NCBI GenBank assembly: GCA_023268615.1
Contig: JALQUC010000041.1
Location: 1 to 48,179 of the forward strand
Length of the DNA: 48,179 nucleotides
Reading direction: 5' to 3'
Source: Candidatus Altimarinota bacterium
GTDB lineage: Bacteria; Patescibacteriota; Gracilibacteria; BD1-5; JAGOOR01
In this document: positions 20,633-31,882 of the stretch, in pieces
How the letters are laid out: each line of letters begins with the position of its first letter
Numbering within the stretch: the stretch's first letter is position 1
Program-made: the position numbers and the translations under genes
Notes under the pieces: model-generated
Database searches by the model: none
What the model was told of the DNA's origin: nothing
The model's input: only the letters and a program-made list of their open reading frames with translations

Positions 20633-23600
20633 ATGGCACAATTTTCTCATACTAGCCAAACATCTCAGAATATACGAAAATGCCGCGAAAATATTTCTGC
20701 GAAGAGATTTTTGATGGGAGTAAAAAACGCCACTGTAGCAATGGCTCTTGCTCATAGCTCTGTTCAGTCCGACGAACTCACCCTTCCTGTAGGTGTATCG
20801 ATCATTCATGCAAATGCGGAGCAATCAAATCTCATCAGACAAAATGCACAAATGTGTCACGAACTCTGAGAGAGCAGCCAACATGGCTACAAAGTCTTAT
20901 TTGTCATGACTGATACACCACAAACTATTACCGTCCGTGCATGAGAGGAATTCCCCGTCTATTATTATGGTGATCAAGATCGATTTTTTGCACGATTAAA
21001 TCCTCAGAATACCCCAGAAATTTCAACAGATTTGAATCACTGGGAACAGTGTAGTGATGAAAATAGGATACCAGTTTTTCGTGAAAATCCTGAAATATTA
21101 TCTGATGTGAATTCTCAAATAGAAGTTTTGGCTGACCTGAATGCAAGTGAACAGTCTCTCGTAACTGCTCTTTCAGAAGAAGTCATTGAATTGGAACAAT
21201 TAGGTGAATCGCTCAATACTTCTCATGCAGAGCTCAGTCAGCTCGATATACAGAGAGATGAAGTCTTTTCCGTATTGGATCAAGAGATTTCGGAACAGCA
21301 GGTTCTTGAGGCAACTATGATTCCAGAGGAACAACTCCGAGAAGATATCCATCCAGTTGTATCTTCTTCAGCAATGAGCGATGTTGATAAAAATGATGAG
21401 ACTCAGGTAGCCCTAGATACATACCGCCAAAATGTAATTAATCCAGCTGAATTGTCACCTTCAGAATCAGGCGTTAACACTATTCCTGAGCTTGCGAACA
21501 CCCAACTCACCATTTCATATCTTACTCAAGAGCTTACGAGAATACATTGAAGTATTAATACAGTCGATGCTCAGATAGCAACCAAACAAAATGATATCAA
21601 CACTACACAAAATACGATTCAGTCTCTCCAAAGTTCAATAAATCAATTAACTACTCAGATTACACAATACGCTAATAATTACACTTATTGGAGAGATGAA
21701 TACAATAGAATTATTGCTCTGATTACGAGCTACAATGCTGAGGTTACAGCACAGTCGACTAATTATTCCAATAGTAGATCAGTATTGATGAACGCATGAA
21801 GAAATGATGTACCAAGTGATATAACAGCATATAATCTATCAACACTTCTCTCAAATCTCAAAAACACAATTCTAAACGAATATAATTCTGTACCATATGC
21901 ACAGAATACATGACCAGTCTGAACTGATTATAATCTCCCAGATGAGACATCTTCTATTCGTGACTATCTGGGCTCTCAGTATTATTATGTGGTTGATTTC
22001 CCATCTTCTGGCAAGAGCTGGCCAGCGACGCTCAGACTCTATGTGAAACTCCTAGGAGCTACGAGTTTTACACAACTGAATTCGTACCCAGTACAAAATA
22101 GAACTCATGCTATTAACATGTTTAATGGCACAGCAAAGCCGCAAGCAGAAAAACTCGCACAGTACAAGTATGTTGATGATGTGCTCGAGAGACATTATGA
22201 ACTCTATCAATCTGCAAAGAATAGTGCCGAGCAACAATATGGTCCTCGTGATACTGCTAAGACAAATCGTGACGCTGCAAAGAGTCAGCTCGACATAGCT
22301 TATACACTTAATGACCAGAAACAGGCCGAGATGTCAAATCTCCAATCTCAGCAGAATCTCCTTGTTCAACAGAAAGCTGAACTGGAAAATCTCAAGTCTA
22401 TAAAATCAAATCTCCAGGCTCTCTATAATCAAGTCCAGGTTATTCTCAATAATCTCAAAAATCATATTGTCACTCACGAGCAAGTATCCTGAGAAATACA
22501 AAATTTGCTTACACAGTACGGTATATTGGAAGAGCAAATAGCGGATTTGGTAGAAGTTGTAGAATCAAAAATTGTTGCCACAAATGCACAGATAAAAAAA
22601 GTGGAATCAATGACTATGACTCTGACAGGCACGACGGCTCAGATAACAACACAAACAAACGATCTTGCCAGTTTATTTGAGAGAAATTTTGTTATAAAGC
22701 CTCGAGATTGAATCAATAGTCAGGCTCTCACTTATTCGCAGGTTGCTGAATATTTCAGCTACGCATATCGTACGAGTATGTGACCTGTTTCCGATGGCAT
22801 GTTAAGGAGTCGCGCAATTGTTGAGTATCTCGATAATTGAACAAAGGAAGACCTCTATCCTGCTCGGTTATCCTATGAATATAAAATTAATGGAAAAGTT
22901 TATTTTACGCCCCAGGTAGTGATCAATAATCTCGAACATAAATGAGTTATTGCTGAGTTATCCAAGATTGCATTATCAGAATTGTCATCATGTTTGTGAG
23001 AAATTTCAAAATGATCTGATCTCAATGATGGTATGAGAAAAATGTGGGATACGATTAGGTTAAAAATTCTGTCCACTACTTCATCTACAGATGAAAATGC
23101 TCGCATCCGTGAATATGAAAATCTCAAAAAGAAAACTATAGAAGATGTTATTTTATCTGGATGATCACAGGCATTTTTTGATCATTTATTGCTACATGAG
23201 CAGAGTTTTCGCCAGAGAGTGGAACAGCTGATCAGTTCTATCGCACAGAACCAATGAGTAGAAGAAGGAACTCATGAATATGAAGAATTACACAAAACTC
23301 TCGTCCAAATTTTTGCTCAAGATTTCTGAAAATCATTGACGGAGATTGGATTCTCAGGCCTCACAACATACACAAATTTCAGACTTTTTGCTGATTCTCA
23401 TATCGCTATGATGGCAAATGAATTTTCTGCAAACAGCATTGTTCTTGATATAAATGATAATTGGAGTACTGATGATCATGGCAATAAATATAAGTATTGA
23501 TTGTGTAGTTTGAATGGAGACAATTATCCAAAATATGTATGGATGTCCTATTCACCAGACGGTATCTCTGTTCAGACCGTTGGTCCTGTCGTGGTCAATA

Positions 23601-24493
23601 ATTTGTGAGAGTTATTTCAACAGAAAGAGAGGTGGAGAAAAAACTTACTTCAATCAAAAGTGTCTCACACAAATTATAGCGAATGAGCTTATGATATTTT
23701 TCAGTGATGGAGTGATGAGGGGGAGAGGGTGTGGTGGGGGCAATATGTATATTGATCTGTAAAACAATGAACACCGTTTAGTGAATCCTTAGCTTGATTA
23801 GAAAAGGAAATAAGGAATGTGATGAAGTCATCTTCTGACTTGAGTGTCAGATATGATTTTATAAAATATGTGTATAAAGGAAATTTGTCTTACAGTCTTC
23901 TTCAGCAAATTTACGCAAGCTGACAGACCGTTGAGCAATTTATAAGTTCACATGATGCCACAAGCAAACTAAATTCACTAATTCAGAAATTAGAAAATGA
24001 GCTTACTTATTGAAATTTCACAAGATTCGAGAAACTTGTTTGAAATTGATGAGATTGTGATGTTAAAAGAAATCCAGATTTTGAAAGTATATCATTTTTA
24101 GATCCAGATAATAATGAGTCATCAGTTTTTGTAAACTGAACAGTTGTATCCAGGTCACAGTTATGAAATTTCCTCGTAGGATATTGAGGAAAAGAAATTG
24201 GTTTAAATTTTCCATTAATCTGCGCAGGCTCTCTTTATAAACAGTTTGAAACATATAATTCAAATAAAATTAGTTATGGTCTTCAGAGGCTCAATAGAGA
24301 ACATATTCTTCAGCTAGCTGAACTTAATGAAAAAGAAGATAGATTTTTGTATCTAGCAGGTTATTCATACAATTGAGCATGATCTGGTGAAGAAATTCAT
24401 GCTTATATTGAATATATGAGAGAGTTATCTCTAAAACAAGCGTTAAAAGATTTTAGTGAAATTAATAGATTAAAATCTTTAAATGATTTCTAA
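20633..24493 (+). CDS. Giant secreted/surface coiled-coil-rich protein, 1286 residues
   Basis: One uninterrupted frame from ATG to TAA if more than 30 TGA codons are read as Gly. With the standard code it would be dozens of fragments. The N-terminus has a long basic leader and a hydrophobic stretch (about residues 27-41) ending in an AxA-type site (MALA), so export is likely. Residues about 150-300 and 300-370 and the segment about 530-700 are heptad-like coiled coils rich in Gln, Asn and Leu (for example TQNTIQSLQSSINQLTTQI). Between and after them lie globular regions with Trp/Tyr-rich strands (YVWMSYSPDGISV near 970). No known domain recognised. The size, export and helical rods suggest a surface or fibre protein. 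It heads an AT-rich cluster of small membrane-protein genes. Confidence 0.7.
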
Positions 24494-24503
24494 ACACATT
24501 TTT

Positions 24504-25158
24504 TATGTACAAAATGATTTTGCTAGGTATATTTTTAGTTCATAGTTATACATATATTTCATTTTGAGATATAGTTTGATTTGTAACTTATAAATTTGAA
24601 GGTGATTTTTATTTTATGAGCACCGAAGTGGAGAATGATAATTCCTCTCTATCTACTTTTGCTAATGAAGTTATTAATAAAAAAATGCAAAGTTGAGATA
24701 TAGTGGAAATAACAAGATTAACTTGTTCCTCATGAGATTTATATTGTTATAACCAGGGCACAGAGATGGTTAAATGAAAAAAAAATTTAGTTGATTCAAT
24801 TGTGTTGAATAGTAAGGAAGAGCTCTTAAAAATAGCTCTTTTAGTTTACGCCAAGTACTTTTTTACTGTTCTTTTGATTATTTTTTGAATAGTATTTATT
24901 CTAAAATGAGCTATTTTCAGTAGTAAAGATAAGAAAATTTACTTAACCCTAGTTGTCCTACCAATCCTTATCTTATTTTTTGATATTATCTTGTTTTACC
25001 TAAATTTACACCCAGTATTTTTTGATTTAGGTTTTAGGATTTTCAATTATGTTAGTTGCATGGTATTGTTTTTTTTATTGTATGTAGTTTTTGACTTAAT
25101 GATTACTAAAAAATTAACACAGAGATCGCTAACAGGTCAGTCCAAAAATTCCCACTAA
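24504..25158 (+). CDS. Small membrane protein, probable 1-base frameshift near its start
   Basis: The main frame (24541-25158) is open to TAA and coding-like. It has a soluble region with GDIVEITRLTCSSGDLYCYN followed by three membrane spans (about residues 105-130, 140-165, 175-200), and ends in QSKNSH. Its best ATG in that frame is 24616, but the sequence upstream of it (YISFGDIVGFVTYKFEGDFYF) still looks coding. A hydrophobic leader MYKMILLGIFLV begins 11 bases after the giant gene in another frame (ATG 24504). Dropping one C of the CC at 24540-24541 joins the two. AT-richer than the core genes. Position and form would suit an accessory or immunity-type protein, which is inference only. 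Confidence 0.5.
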
Positions 25159-25400
25159 AAATCACTTGTGAAGATTATAAAATCCAGTACATTAGGAGCA
25201 TATGAAGATTACTAGTCTCTTTCTCGTCATCCTCACGATATTTTCGGTATCGGTGTTTTTTTGGTTGCAAAAAGAAAATCACTGTATCGTTGCTTCGAGT
25301 CGTGGAGACTGGATATTTGAAGTGGCTCGTACTCGTGAAGAGCATATGCGAGGACTCATGAATCGGACAAATATGTGTGACAGGTGTGGTATGCTCTTTA
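25137..25400. repeat. 264-bp direct repeat, copy 1
   Basis: Aligns without gaps to 26340-26603 (offset 1203), with about 20 mismatches (about 92% identity). The first 60 bases, covering the last seven codons of the preceding gene, its stop and the intergenic spacer, are identical. Most differences are in the DUF192 coding part and many are silent. The divergence shows a real ancient duplication and not an assembly repeat. Confidence 0.92.
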
Positions 25401-25405
25401 AATGA
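25202..25405 (+). pseudogene. Truncated DUF192 gene (5' portion only)
   Basis: The first 66 or so codons match the intact DUF192 gene at 26405: signal peptide MKITSLFLVILTIFSVSVFFW, then WIFEVARTREEHMRGLMNRT. Homology stops at 25400, before the central FWMKNT region. With UGA as Gly the frame drifts on to TAA 25658-25660, but that extension is out of phase with the more protein-like frame there. It is a duplicated leader left at the edge of the inserted cassette and possibly still expresses a short secreted peptide. Confidence 0.75.
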
Positions 25406-25406
25406 T

Positions 25407-25772
25407 GGGAGAAATCCATATATGTTATGATGAAGGGTATATTTTTTGGGTCAGCCAATTGATTTAGCAGATGCATGAAATGTTCTCTTGGGGTACAACG
25501 CAGAGAAAATAGGATTAAGTATCTCAGAAACAGTTTTGGGGTGACTTATTGCCCAATGATGAATTGAATCCCTGAGATATTTAGGCGTTGAATACGATGA
25601 GTGGTCTGAAAAGGGAGGAGATTTATCTGGTCTTATTGAGCTGATAAATTGATTACCTAATTCAGCCATGAATGCAGCATATCAAAATGAAGCAACAGAT
25701 AGAATTCTTTATTTAAAGTGATTTAATGCTGTAGATATATCTCCAAAAGGTATTCTTAATTTAATTAGGTAA
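25407..25772 (+). pseudogene. Orphan C-terminal fragment, possibly toxin-tail like
   Basis: A frame different from the truncated DUF192 start is open from the end of the repeat to TAA 25770-25772, about 121 residues. It begins with NPYMLGGRVYFLGQPIDLA, then DAGNVLLGYNAEKIGLS, an AQGG segment and a PNSAMNAAYQNEATDRILY helix. D-x-GN-x-x-x-GY followed by A-Q reminds me of the C-terminal tips of polymorphic toxins (type 44-like). That is a weak resemblance, not an established match. There is no start codon ahead of the conserved part that would give a complete domain, so it looks like the 3' end of a gene brought in by recombination. The next gene starts 1 base after its stop. Confidence 0.4.
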
Positions 25773-25773
25773 T

Positions 25774-26361
25774 ATGAAAAAAATATTTTATATAGTGGGC
25801 GGTATTTTGTTTATAATAACAATATTAGCACTTAAATTTTTTTATCTCGATTTGCCTTCCAGAAGGTTTGAATATCAAAAATATATACTGGAATTAACAG
25901 CAATTTCCAAGGAATCAGTCAATATTTTAAATAATGATGAAACTGTTCAAAAGTTGTCAAAAAATCATCTTGTATTTTCAGATTGTTGAGTTAATGTCAG
26001 TTGTGAAAAAGAAGCTGATTCTTACTTATTTACTAGACAAAAAATTCCTGAAAAAATAGCATTTTATAGGTGTGATTCAATATTTTGAGCTTTATTTGTC
26101 CGTGAAGAAAAAAATAAATTCTTAGAAAATTACATTTTTTCTTATCATGTGTACTCGTCTTCTCCATGAAAGATACAGCTTACAGGAATTTCATTCAGTA
26201 AAAATTCTGATAGTTGGCTTGAGTATGACCAGTATTTTGATTTATGAAAATATGACCCATGCTACCCATGGAACAACCTAGAAAACTATTGGAAAATATA
26301 TGGCAAAGCGACACCAGAAGAGATACAAGCTGTCATAGATCAGTCCAAAAATTCCCACTAA
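25774..26361 (+). CDS. Membrane-anchored hypothetical protein (candidate immunity partner)
   Basis: 195 residues. One N-terminal membrane span (about residues 4-24) is followed by an extracytoplasmic domain with four Cys (FSDCGVNVSCEKEAD, YRCDSIF, DPCYPW) and Trp/Tyr-rich strands. It ends in QSKNSH, the same tail as the gene ending at 25158, because the direct repeat begins 22 bases before the stop (third base of the codon before QSKNSH). It starts 1 base after the orphan fragment, the usual toxin-immunity spacing. No family recognised. AT-rich like the rest of the cassette. Confidence 0.6.
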
Positions 26362-26603
26362 AAATCACTTGTGAAGATTATAAAATCCAGTACATTAGGA
26401 GTGTATGAAGATTAGCAGCCTCTTTCTCATTCTCATGACGATATTTTCGGTATCGGTATTTTTTTGGTTGCAAAAAGAAAATCACTGTATCGTTGCTTCG
26501 AGTCAGGGAGACTGGATATTTGAAGTGGCTCGGACTCGTGAAGAGCATATGCGTGGACTCATGAATAGGACGAGTATGTGTGAGAGATGTGGTATGCTCT
26601 TTA
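26340..26603. repeat. 264-bp direct repeat, copy 2
   Basis: Second copy of 25137-25400. Here the repeat runs into the intact DUF192 gene, so this copy or its precursor is probably the ancestral location. The segment between copies (25401-26339) holds the orphan fragment and the membrane-anchored gene. Confidence 0.92.
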
Positions 26604-26836
26604 TGTTTGATACTGAGAGCCCGCAAGTTTTTTGGATGAAAAATACTTACCTCCCGTTGGATATGTATTTCTATGATGCCCAGTGAATGCTCGTGGATGT
26701 AGCTCGAAATATGCGACCAGAAGGGGAGACAGGAGAGCCTATGATCTATAAATCAAAACCAGCACAGTATGTCGTTGAAGTGCTTCAATGAAGTATATTC
26801 CCAACTGATTCTGTGGATATCCTTCACTGTAGATAA
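26405..26836 (+). CDS. Secreted DUF192 family protein
   Basis: 143 residues. Signal peptide or anchor MKISSLFLILMTIFSVSVFFW, then the DUF192 fold: FEVARTREEHMRGLMNRTSM, CERCGMLFMF, FWMKNTYLPLDMYFYD and QYVVEVLQGSI. DUF192 proteins are small exported proteins of unknown function, widespread in bacteria and archaea. A CxxC in the loop (MCERC) is a CPR-type addition. Two TGA-Gly codons join the C-terminal half. Its 5' third is duplicated at 25202. It is followed after 2 bases by the RlmL-like gene. Confidence 0.85.
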
Positions 26837-26838
26837 TT

Positions 26839-27933
26839 ATGACCAATTTTGTAGCGACATGTATCAGCGGGGTAGAATCCCTCGTTCGGGGAGAGCTGGA
26901 GAGGCAGGATATCCAGATTACCTATGGCCAGGATAAGATGGCAGCCTTTGAATGAGATATGATGACGCTCACTCGAGCGAATATCTGGTCTCGTGTAGCG
27001 AATCGTATCTATATCGAGGTAGAGAAGGTCGATGTGACATCTCTTGAGATGCTTTTTGCTGTGGTGGAGAGTATTGATTGGTCGCAGTGGATACCACTCG
27101 GGACGCCTATTATCGTCTCAGCTACGACGAGTCGGTCCGTCGTCACACATACTCCGAGCATGCAATCACTTGGTAAAAAGGCTATCATTCGTTCGCTTAT
27201 GAAGGGGGATGATTTCTGGAAAGAAAACGAACATTCTCACCCTATCGAAGTATTCCTCCTCCTCGTCAATGACGAGCTCCATGTCCTCATCAATACCTCT
27301 GGTGATGCATTGCACAAGAGGGGATACAGGACTGAGGCAGGGGAGGCACCACTCAAGGAATCTCTCGCAGCAGCACTTGTTCTCTTTAGTGGATGGAAAT
27401 TTCGCACACCACTCTATGATCCGATGTGCGGGAGCGGCACTATACTGATCGAAGCTGCTATGATAGCCAGAAATATTGCACCAGGCCTTCAGAGAGAATT
27501 TGATTACCTCTATTTTCCCTGGTACGACCTCCCATATCACGAAAAGGCTATCAAAGAAGCTCGCGAAAAGATATTTGCCAAATCATATCAAATCTTTGGA
27601 AGTGACCGAGATGAGTATATGGTCGATATAGCGTGTAAAAATGCCTCCCGGGCAGGCGTCCTCGATACTATCCAGTTTCGTGAAGGCGATATGGGGAGCG
27701 TTTCATTCATCCCAGATTCACACATTATCACCAATCCTCCATATGGAAAACGCCTCTGAGATGAGAATCTCGAGGAACTCTATGAGACCCTCGAACAGCA
27801 AATCCTCTCAAATAACCTCTCTGGATGAGTCATTACTTCTGTGGAGTATTTCCCAAAAAACCAGAAGAATTGGACCAAAAAGAACCTCATGAATGGGGCA
27901 GAAAAATGTCAGTTTTGGAGAAAGGGAATCTAG
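26839..27933 (+). CDS. THUMP-domain RNA (guanine-N2) methyltransferase, RlmL/TrmG-like
   Basis: 364 residues. An N-terminal ferredoxin-like/THUMP region (residues 1-160) contains the LHKRGYRTEAGEAPLKESLAAAL hallmark start of the RlmL/Trm14 methyltransferase domain. SAM motif I is DPMCGSGTILIEA (194-206) and the catalytic motif IV is NPPYGKRL near 299. It methylates N2 of a guanine in rRNA or tRNA. The C-terminal rRNA methyltransferase module of fused RlmKL is absent. TGA-Gly codons join the last 60 residues. It overlaps nothing and starts 2 bases after DUF192. Confidence 0.88.
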
Positions 27934-27967
27934 TAAAAGAAAAAGTAAAAGTAAAAGAGCGGAATTT

Positions 27968-27996
27968 TTGCTTATTGAGGGAAATTGAAGTATAAT
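27968..27996 (+). promoter_or_regulatory. Promoter of the MBL nuclease gene, with two 9-bp repeats downstream
   Basis: TTGCTT (27968-27973), 17 bases, TATAAT (27991-27996). The roughly 46-nt leader contains the 9-mer TAATTGATA twice (28016-28024 and 28037-28045), start to start 21 bp apart, that is two helical turns on the same face. A regulator or RNA-binding site is conceivable. Confidence 0.5.
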
Positions 27997-28048
27997 TTCT
28001 CTGTGATCAAACTCGTAATTGATAATTCATAATTCTTAATTGATACTT

Positions 28049-29512
28049 ATGCAACTCGAATTCGTCGGCGCAGCACAGACAGTCACTGGTTCAAAACATA
28101 TCCTCCGTGTGAACGGCAAGACCTATCTCCTGGATTGTGGTATGTTTCAGGGTCGCAGAAAAGAATCTGATGAGGCAAATAGATTTTTCCCACTCCGGGT
28201 CGAAGAACTCGATGCCCTCATACTCTCACATGCTCATATTGACCATGCGGGACTCATACCTCTCCTGGTCAAAAAATGATTCACCGGTCCTATCTACTGT
28301 ACTCATGCGACACGAGATCTCTGTTCTATCATGCTCCAGGATAGTGCGAGAATTCAGACCCATGATGCCGAGCATGTTTCCAAAAAAACAGGAAAAGTCG
28401 TCGAACCACTCTACACCGAAGAAGATGCAAAGACTGCACTGATGCAGTTCCGCTCTGTTGGTTATGAACAAAAAATCCCGCTTGCTCCAGGTGTTTTTGT
28501 GACATTTCACGATGCAGGTCATATCCTCGGTTCTGCCCTCGAGGAATGGGAGATAGATGACCGAGATACAGGCGAGCATATCCGATTCTGTTTCACAGGT
28601 GATCTGGGGCGCAAGCATCTCCCTATCCTACGAGCACCAACACAACTCGAGAACATAGACATTATGATCACAGAGTCAACCTATGGTAATAGGCTTCATG
28701 ATGAGCTCGAGGCAGTCGAAGAAAAACTCACCAAGGTTATCAATGACACGGTAAATCGAGGAGGAAAGATATTTATTCCAGCGTTTGCTGTTGAGCGTAC
28801 TCAGGAGATACTCTATGTCCTCCGACTCCTCATGCACCAAGGAAAGATCATGAAGCTCCCGATTTATGTTGATTCACCACTTGCTACGAGTGCAACAGAG
28901 ATTTTCAAGATTCACTCTAATTGTTTTGACGAAGAACTCACAAATGCGACAGAAGAGTGATTATTTCCATTTCTCGAGTGAGAGGGTGTGAGATTTACTC
29001 GGAGCGTCGAAGAGTCAAAAGGCCTCGATCGTATCAATTATCCAGCCATCATCATCGCCGCTTCAGGCATGGTAGAGTTTGGTCGTATAGTCCACCATGT
29101 TGCCAATAATATCGAAGATGAGAGAAATCTCCTCCTCTGTATAGGATATATGGCAGAAAACACGCTCGGACGAAAACTCGTCGAAGGTGCTACAGAGGTC
29201 AATATTTTTGACGAACCAAAACAAGTAAAGATGCAGATTGCTACATTTAATGCCTTCTCAGGGCACGCTGACCGGCATGGTCTCCTCGAATATGCTGCAC
29301 ATTGTGGCACTCCGAAACAGATATTCCTCGTCCACGGTGAACAAGAAGCTATGGAAGCCCTGAAGACTGGCATGCACGAATTGCCAAATCTCAAGGATAC
29401 TTCTATTGTGAGCCCAGCACCTGGAGATATCTACGATGTCGTCGCCGGCAAGCTCTGTAAGAAATCTCCTGAGAGAAATATGCAGTGTAATGGGATAGTG
29501 TGTAAGATTTAG
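28049..29512 (+). CDS. Metallo-beta-lactamase / beta-CASP RNA-processing nuclease
   Basis: 487 residues. The MBL motif HAHIDH (residues 61-66) plus CFTGDLGR and FHDAGHILGS supply the zinc ligands. The beta-CASP part has ITESTYGNR, IPAFAVERTQ, AASGMVEFGRIVHH and FNAFSGHAD. This is the CPSF73-like/RNase exonuclease group found in bacteria (YSH1/Epr-like), distinct from RNase J by its shorter C-terminus. Three TGA-Gly codons (28277, 28958, 28979) join the frame. It has its own promoter. Confidence 0.92.
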
Positions 29513-29525
29513 AAAAATTGTTTGT

Positions 29526-30509
29526 ATGGAAGAAGATAATCAACTCAAAGTAAGATCGCCTAAATATATTTCCCAGGGAGAATATTTTACCATCGGAGAA
29601 TCTCTACCATTTATTATCTCTGGAACTCGTGAGAGTGTTTGGGAAAAATTGTCAGGACTTAATCCACTTGAGACTGTAGCATTTCGATCTCTCTATGAAC
29701 TGCGATATAGGATGGATAAAAGTATCGATTTCTGGAAAAGTATTGACTGAATAGAGTGTGCTGATGTGATGTGTTGAGCAGGAACTGTTGGATATTTCCT
29801 CCATAAATATTTGGAAAACCACGGAGTAAAGCACACAGTGGATTATATAGATTGATCTCAGTCTATGCTTGATCTGGTGAATCGAGAAGGAGATAATTCG
29901 AGTCTTATCCTCGCTGATGTCAGGAAGATAGACATGCTGGATAAGAAATATGATATAATAACTGTCCGATTTTGATTCAATAATCTGACGAATTTCACTG
30001 AATGGGAAAACGCCATCAATAGCTGTTTGAAATTATTGAAACCTCAATGAAGACTCTTTATCATTGATCATTTTTGAGCATGAGAAGTCGCTAACCTTGG
30101 CGTTAATAGGATTGAAGAACTTGTCGCAAAATTAGATGGCAGAAACAAGATGCCGATTTTCCCCAGTAGTGATCAAATGAGGAAGTCTCTCGATAAATCC
30201 AGCAATCTACCGAGTATGAATCAGGAGGAACAGTCCAGTTGTGCTATCGAATCGTGGTGAAACAGTTTTTTCCCAGCAGAGTTTAGGCTCCACGATAGAA
30301 TTTGTGAGAAAAATAGGAGAGGACAGTATGAGCCACCTCTGACAGATGAAGAGATAAGAGTTTTTGTGAGTGAAGTGCAGAATGAAATTCAGGAAAAATT
30401 TTCTACCACTAATGCTTTTGTATCAGTGCCAGGATATATCTGTCTCTATGAAATGCTACGATCTGATACACCGAATTCAGAAGTTCAGCATTGGTTTTCA
30501 ATGATCTAG
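29526..30509 (+). CDS. Class I SAM-dependent methyltransferase
   Basis: 327 residues. SAM motif I is DVMCGAGTVGYFL (near 80-92), an acidic strand-2 end lies in YIDGSQSML, then TVRFGFNNL and LKPQGRLFIIDHFG, the UbiE/type-11 arrangement. The substrate is unknown. The N-terminal 70 residues and the C-terminal 110 residues are not familiar. It contains more than ten TGA-Gly codons. It starts 13 bases after the MBL nuclease and converges on obg (3 bases apart). Confidence 0.8.
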
Positions 30510-30512
30510 GTA

Positions 30513-31847
30513 TTACCGGTAATCCTGAAATTTAAATACAGCGTCTCAGATAAGTATTTTTCCATCGACAGTATACCAGAGACTCGAGGTGTCAGCGAGA
30601 TTTTTTCGTTCATCATCTTCGGGGAGTTCTTGTAATACACAGCGGATGACTTCATTGGTAATTCTTCTCTTGCCCATGACATCCCAGACACGGTCTACTG
30701 CTTCTGGATACTTCATAGGAGTCATTCGAACTATTTGTTCTATACGGATACCTGTAACACGATAGGTGTAGTTTCATTCGGGAGTGACGACAAAATCATT
30801 GTCATCTTTTTTATCCCTTAGATCGATAATTACTCGTTCGTCAGGTTTTGGGACAGATATTTCTTTTTGTATGATATGCTTGATGAGCTCATTTTGGAGT
30901 TCTTCCAATCCTTCACCAATAGGTGCCGAGATAGGAAATACCTTCTTTCTTGTCTTTTTTTCAATCTGAGATTTTAAATCCTCGACCATGTCTGCATCGA
31001 GGAGATCTGTTTTTGAGAGGACGATTATTTCTTCTTTTTCGAGCATAGCAGGATTGAAGAGTCCGAGTTCATTTCTGATAGCATCATAATCAGCAATACA
31101 ATCCTCGTATTTACCAGCATCGAGCAGGTGACAGAGGACACGAGTACGCTCTATATGTTTGAGAAATTCTATACCGAGTCATTCACCACGATGTGCTCCT
31201 GGTATGAGACCTGGGACATCTTCGAGGACCATATTTTGACCCTTGTATTCCATGACTCCGAGATTGGGTATGAGCGTCGTAAAAGGGTAGTCAGCGATTT
31301 TTGGTCGTACAGAGGTGAGGCACGATATGAGTGTTGATTTGCCAGCAGAGGGTATACCGATGATACCCACATCTGCGACGAGTTTGAGCTCGAGATGGAC
31401 ATCCATGCGTGTACCGACATCACCATTTTCAGCGAAGCGCGGAGTGCGACGAGTCGCTCCCACAAAATGAGCATTACCATATCCGCCTCGACCACCGATA
31501 CAGAGTCGGACCATTTCTCACGGCTTTGCGAGGTCATGGAGGAGGTTGCCTTCCATATCATAGATGAGGGTTCAGACGGGGAGTTTGACGATTTTATCAG
31601 GAGCATTTGCACCATGCATGAGCTGGATACCTCATCGTTCACCGTCTTCTGCGGCGACTTCTTTGACATAGCGGAAATTGGAAAGCGTATTTTCGTTTGG
31701 ATCAGCGACGACGATGAGATCTCCTCATTTACCACCATCGCCTCAGAATGGTCCACCCTTGGCAATGCGCGCTTCTCGCCTCCAGGAAACAATACCATTT
31801 CCTCCATTTCCTGCTCGGAATTTCACATCTACAGCATCGATAAACAT
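30513..31847 (-). CDS. obg: GTPase ObgE/CgtA
   Basis: 444 residues, complete. The N-terminal Obg glycine-rich fold (1-155) is followed by the G domain with G1 GIPSAGKST near 164-172, G3 DVPG and G4 SKTD, and the C-terminal OCT domain (RIEQIVRMTPMKYPEAVDR) after residue 360. It is a late 50S ribosome assembly and stringent-response GTPase. It has eight or so TGA codons, several at the invariant glycines of the Obg domain (GGPFGGDGGKGGD: two of these are TGA), which is direct evidence for UGA=Gly. Divergent from the NUDIX gene over 56 bases. Confidence 0.97.
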
Positions 31848-31882
31848 TTTGACAATCTCTGATAAATATATAAAGTTAAGGC

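Noticed and set aside
23514-23762. 82-residue open frame inside the giant gene
   Set aside because: Different frame from the continuous 1286-residue frame, which remains open on both sides with TGA as Gly.
27934-27960. AAGTAAAAGTAAAAG short tandem repeat
   Set aside because: Simple low-complexity sequence of 2-3 units in an AT-rich spacer; no sign of function.
31169-31807. Long Ser/Met-rich open frame on the minus strand
   Set aside because: Wrong-frame shadow of obg, whose own frame holds all GTPase motifs once TGA is Gly.
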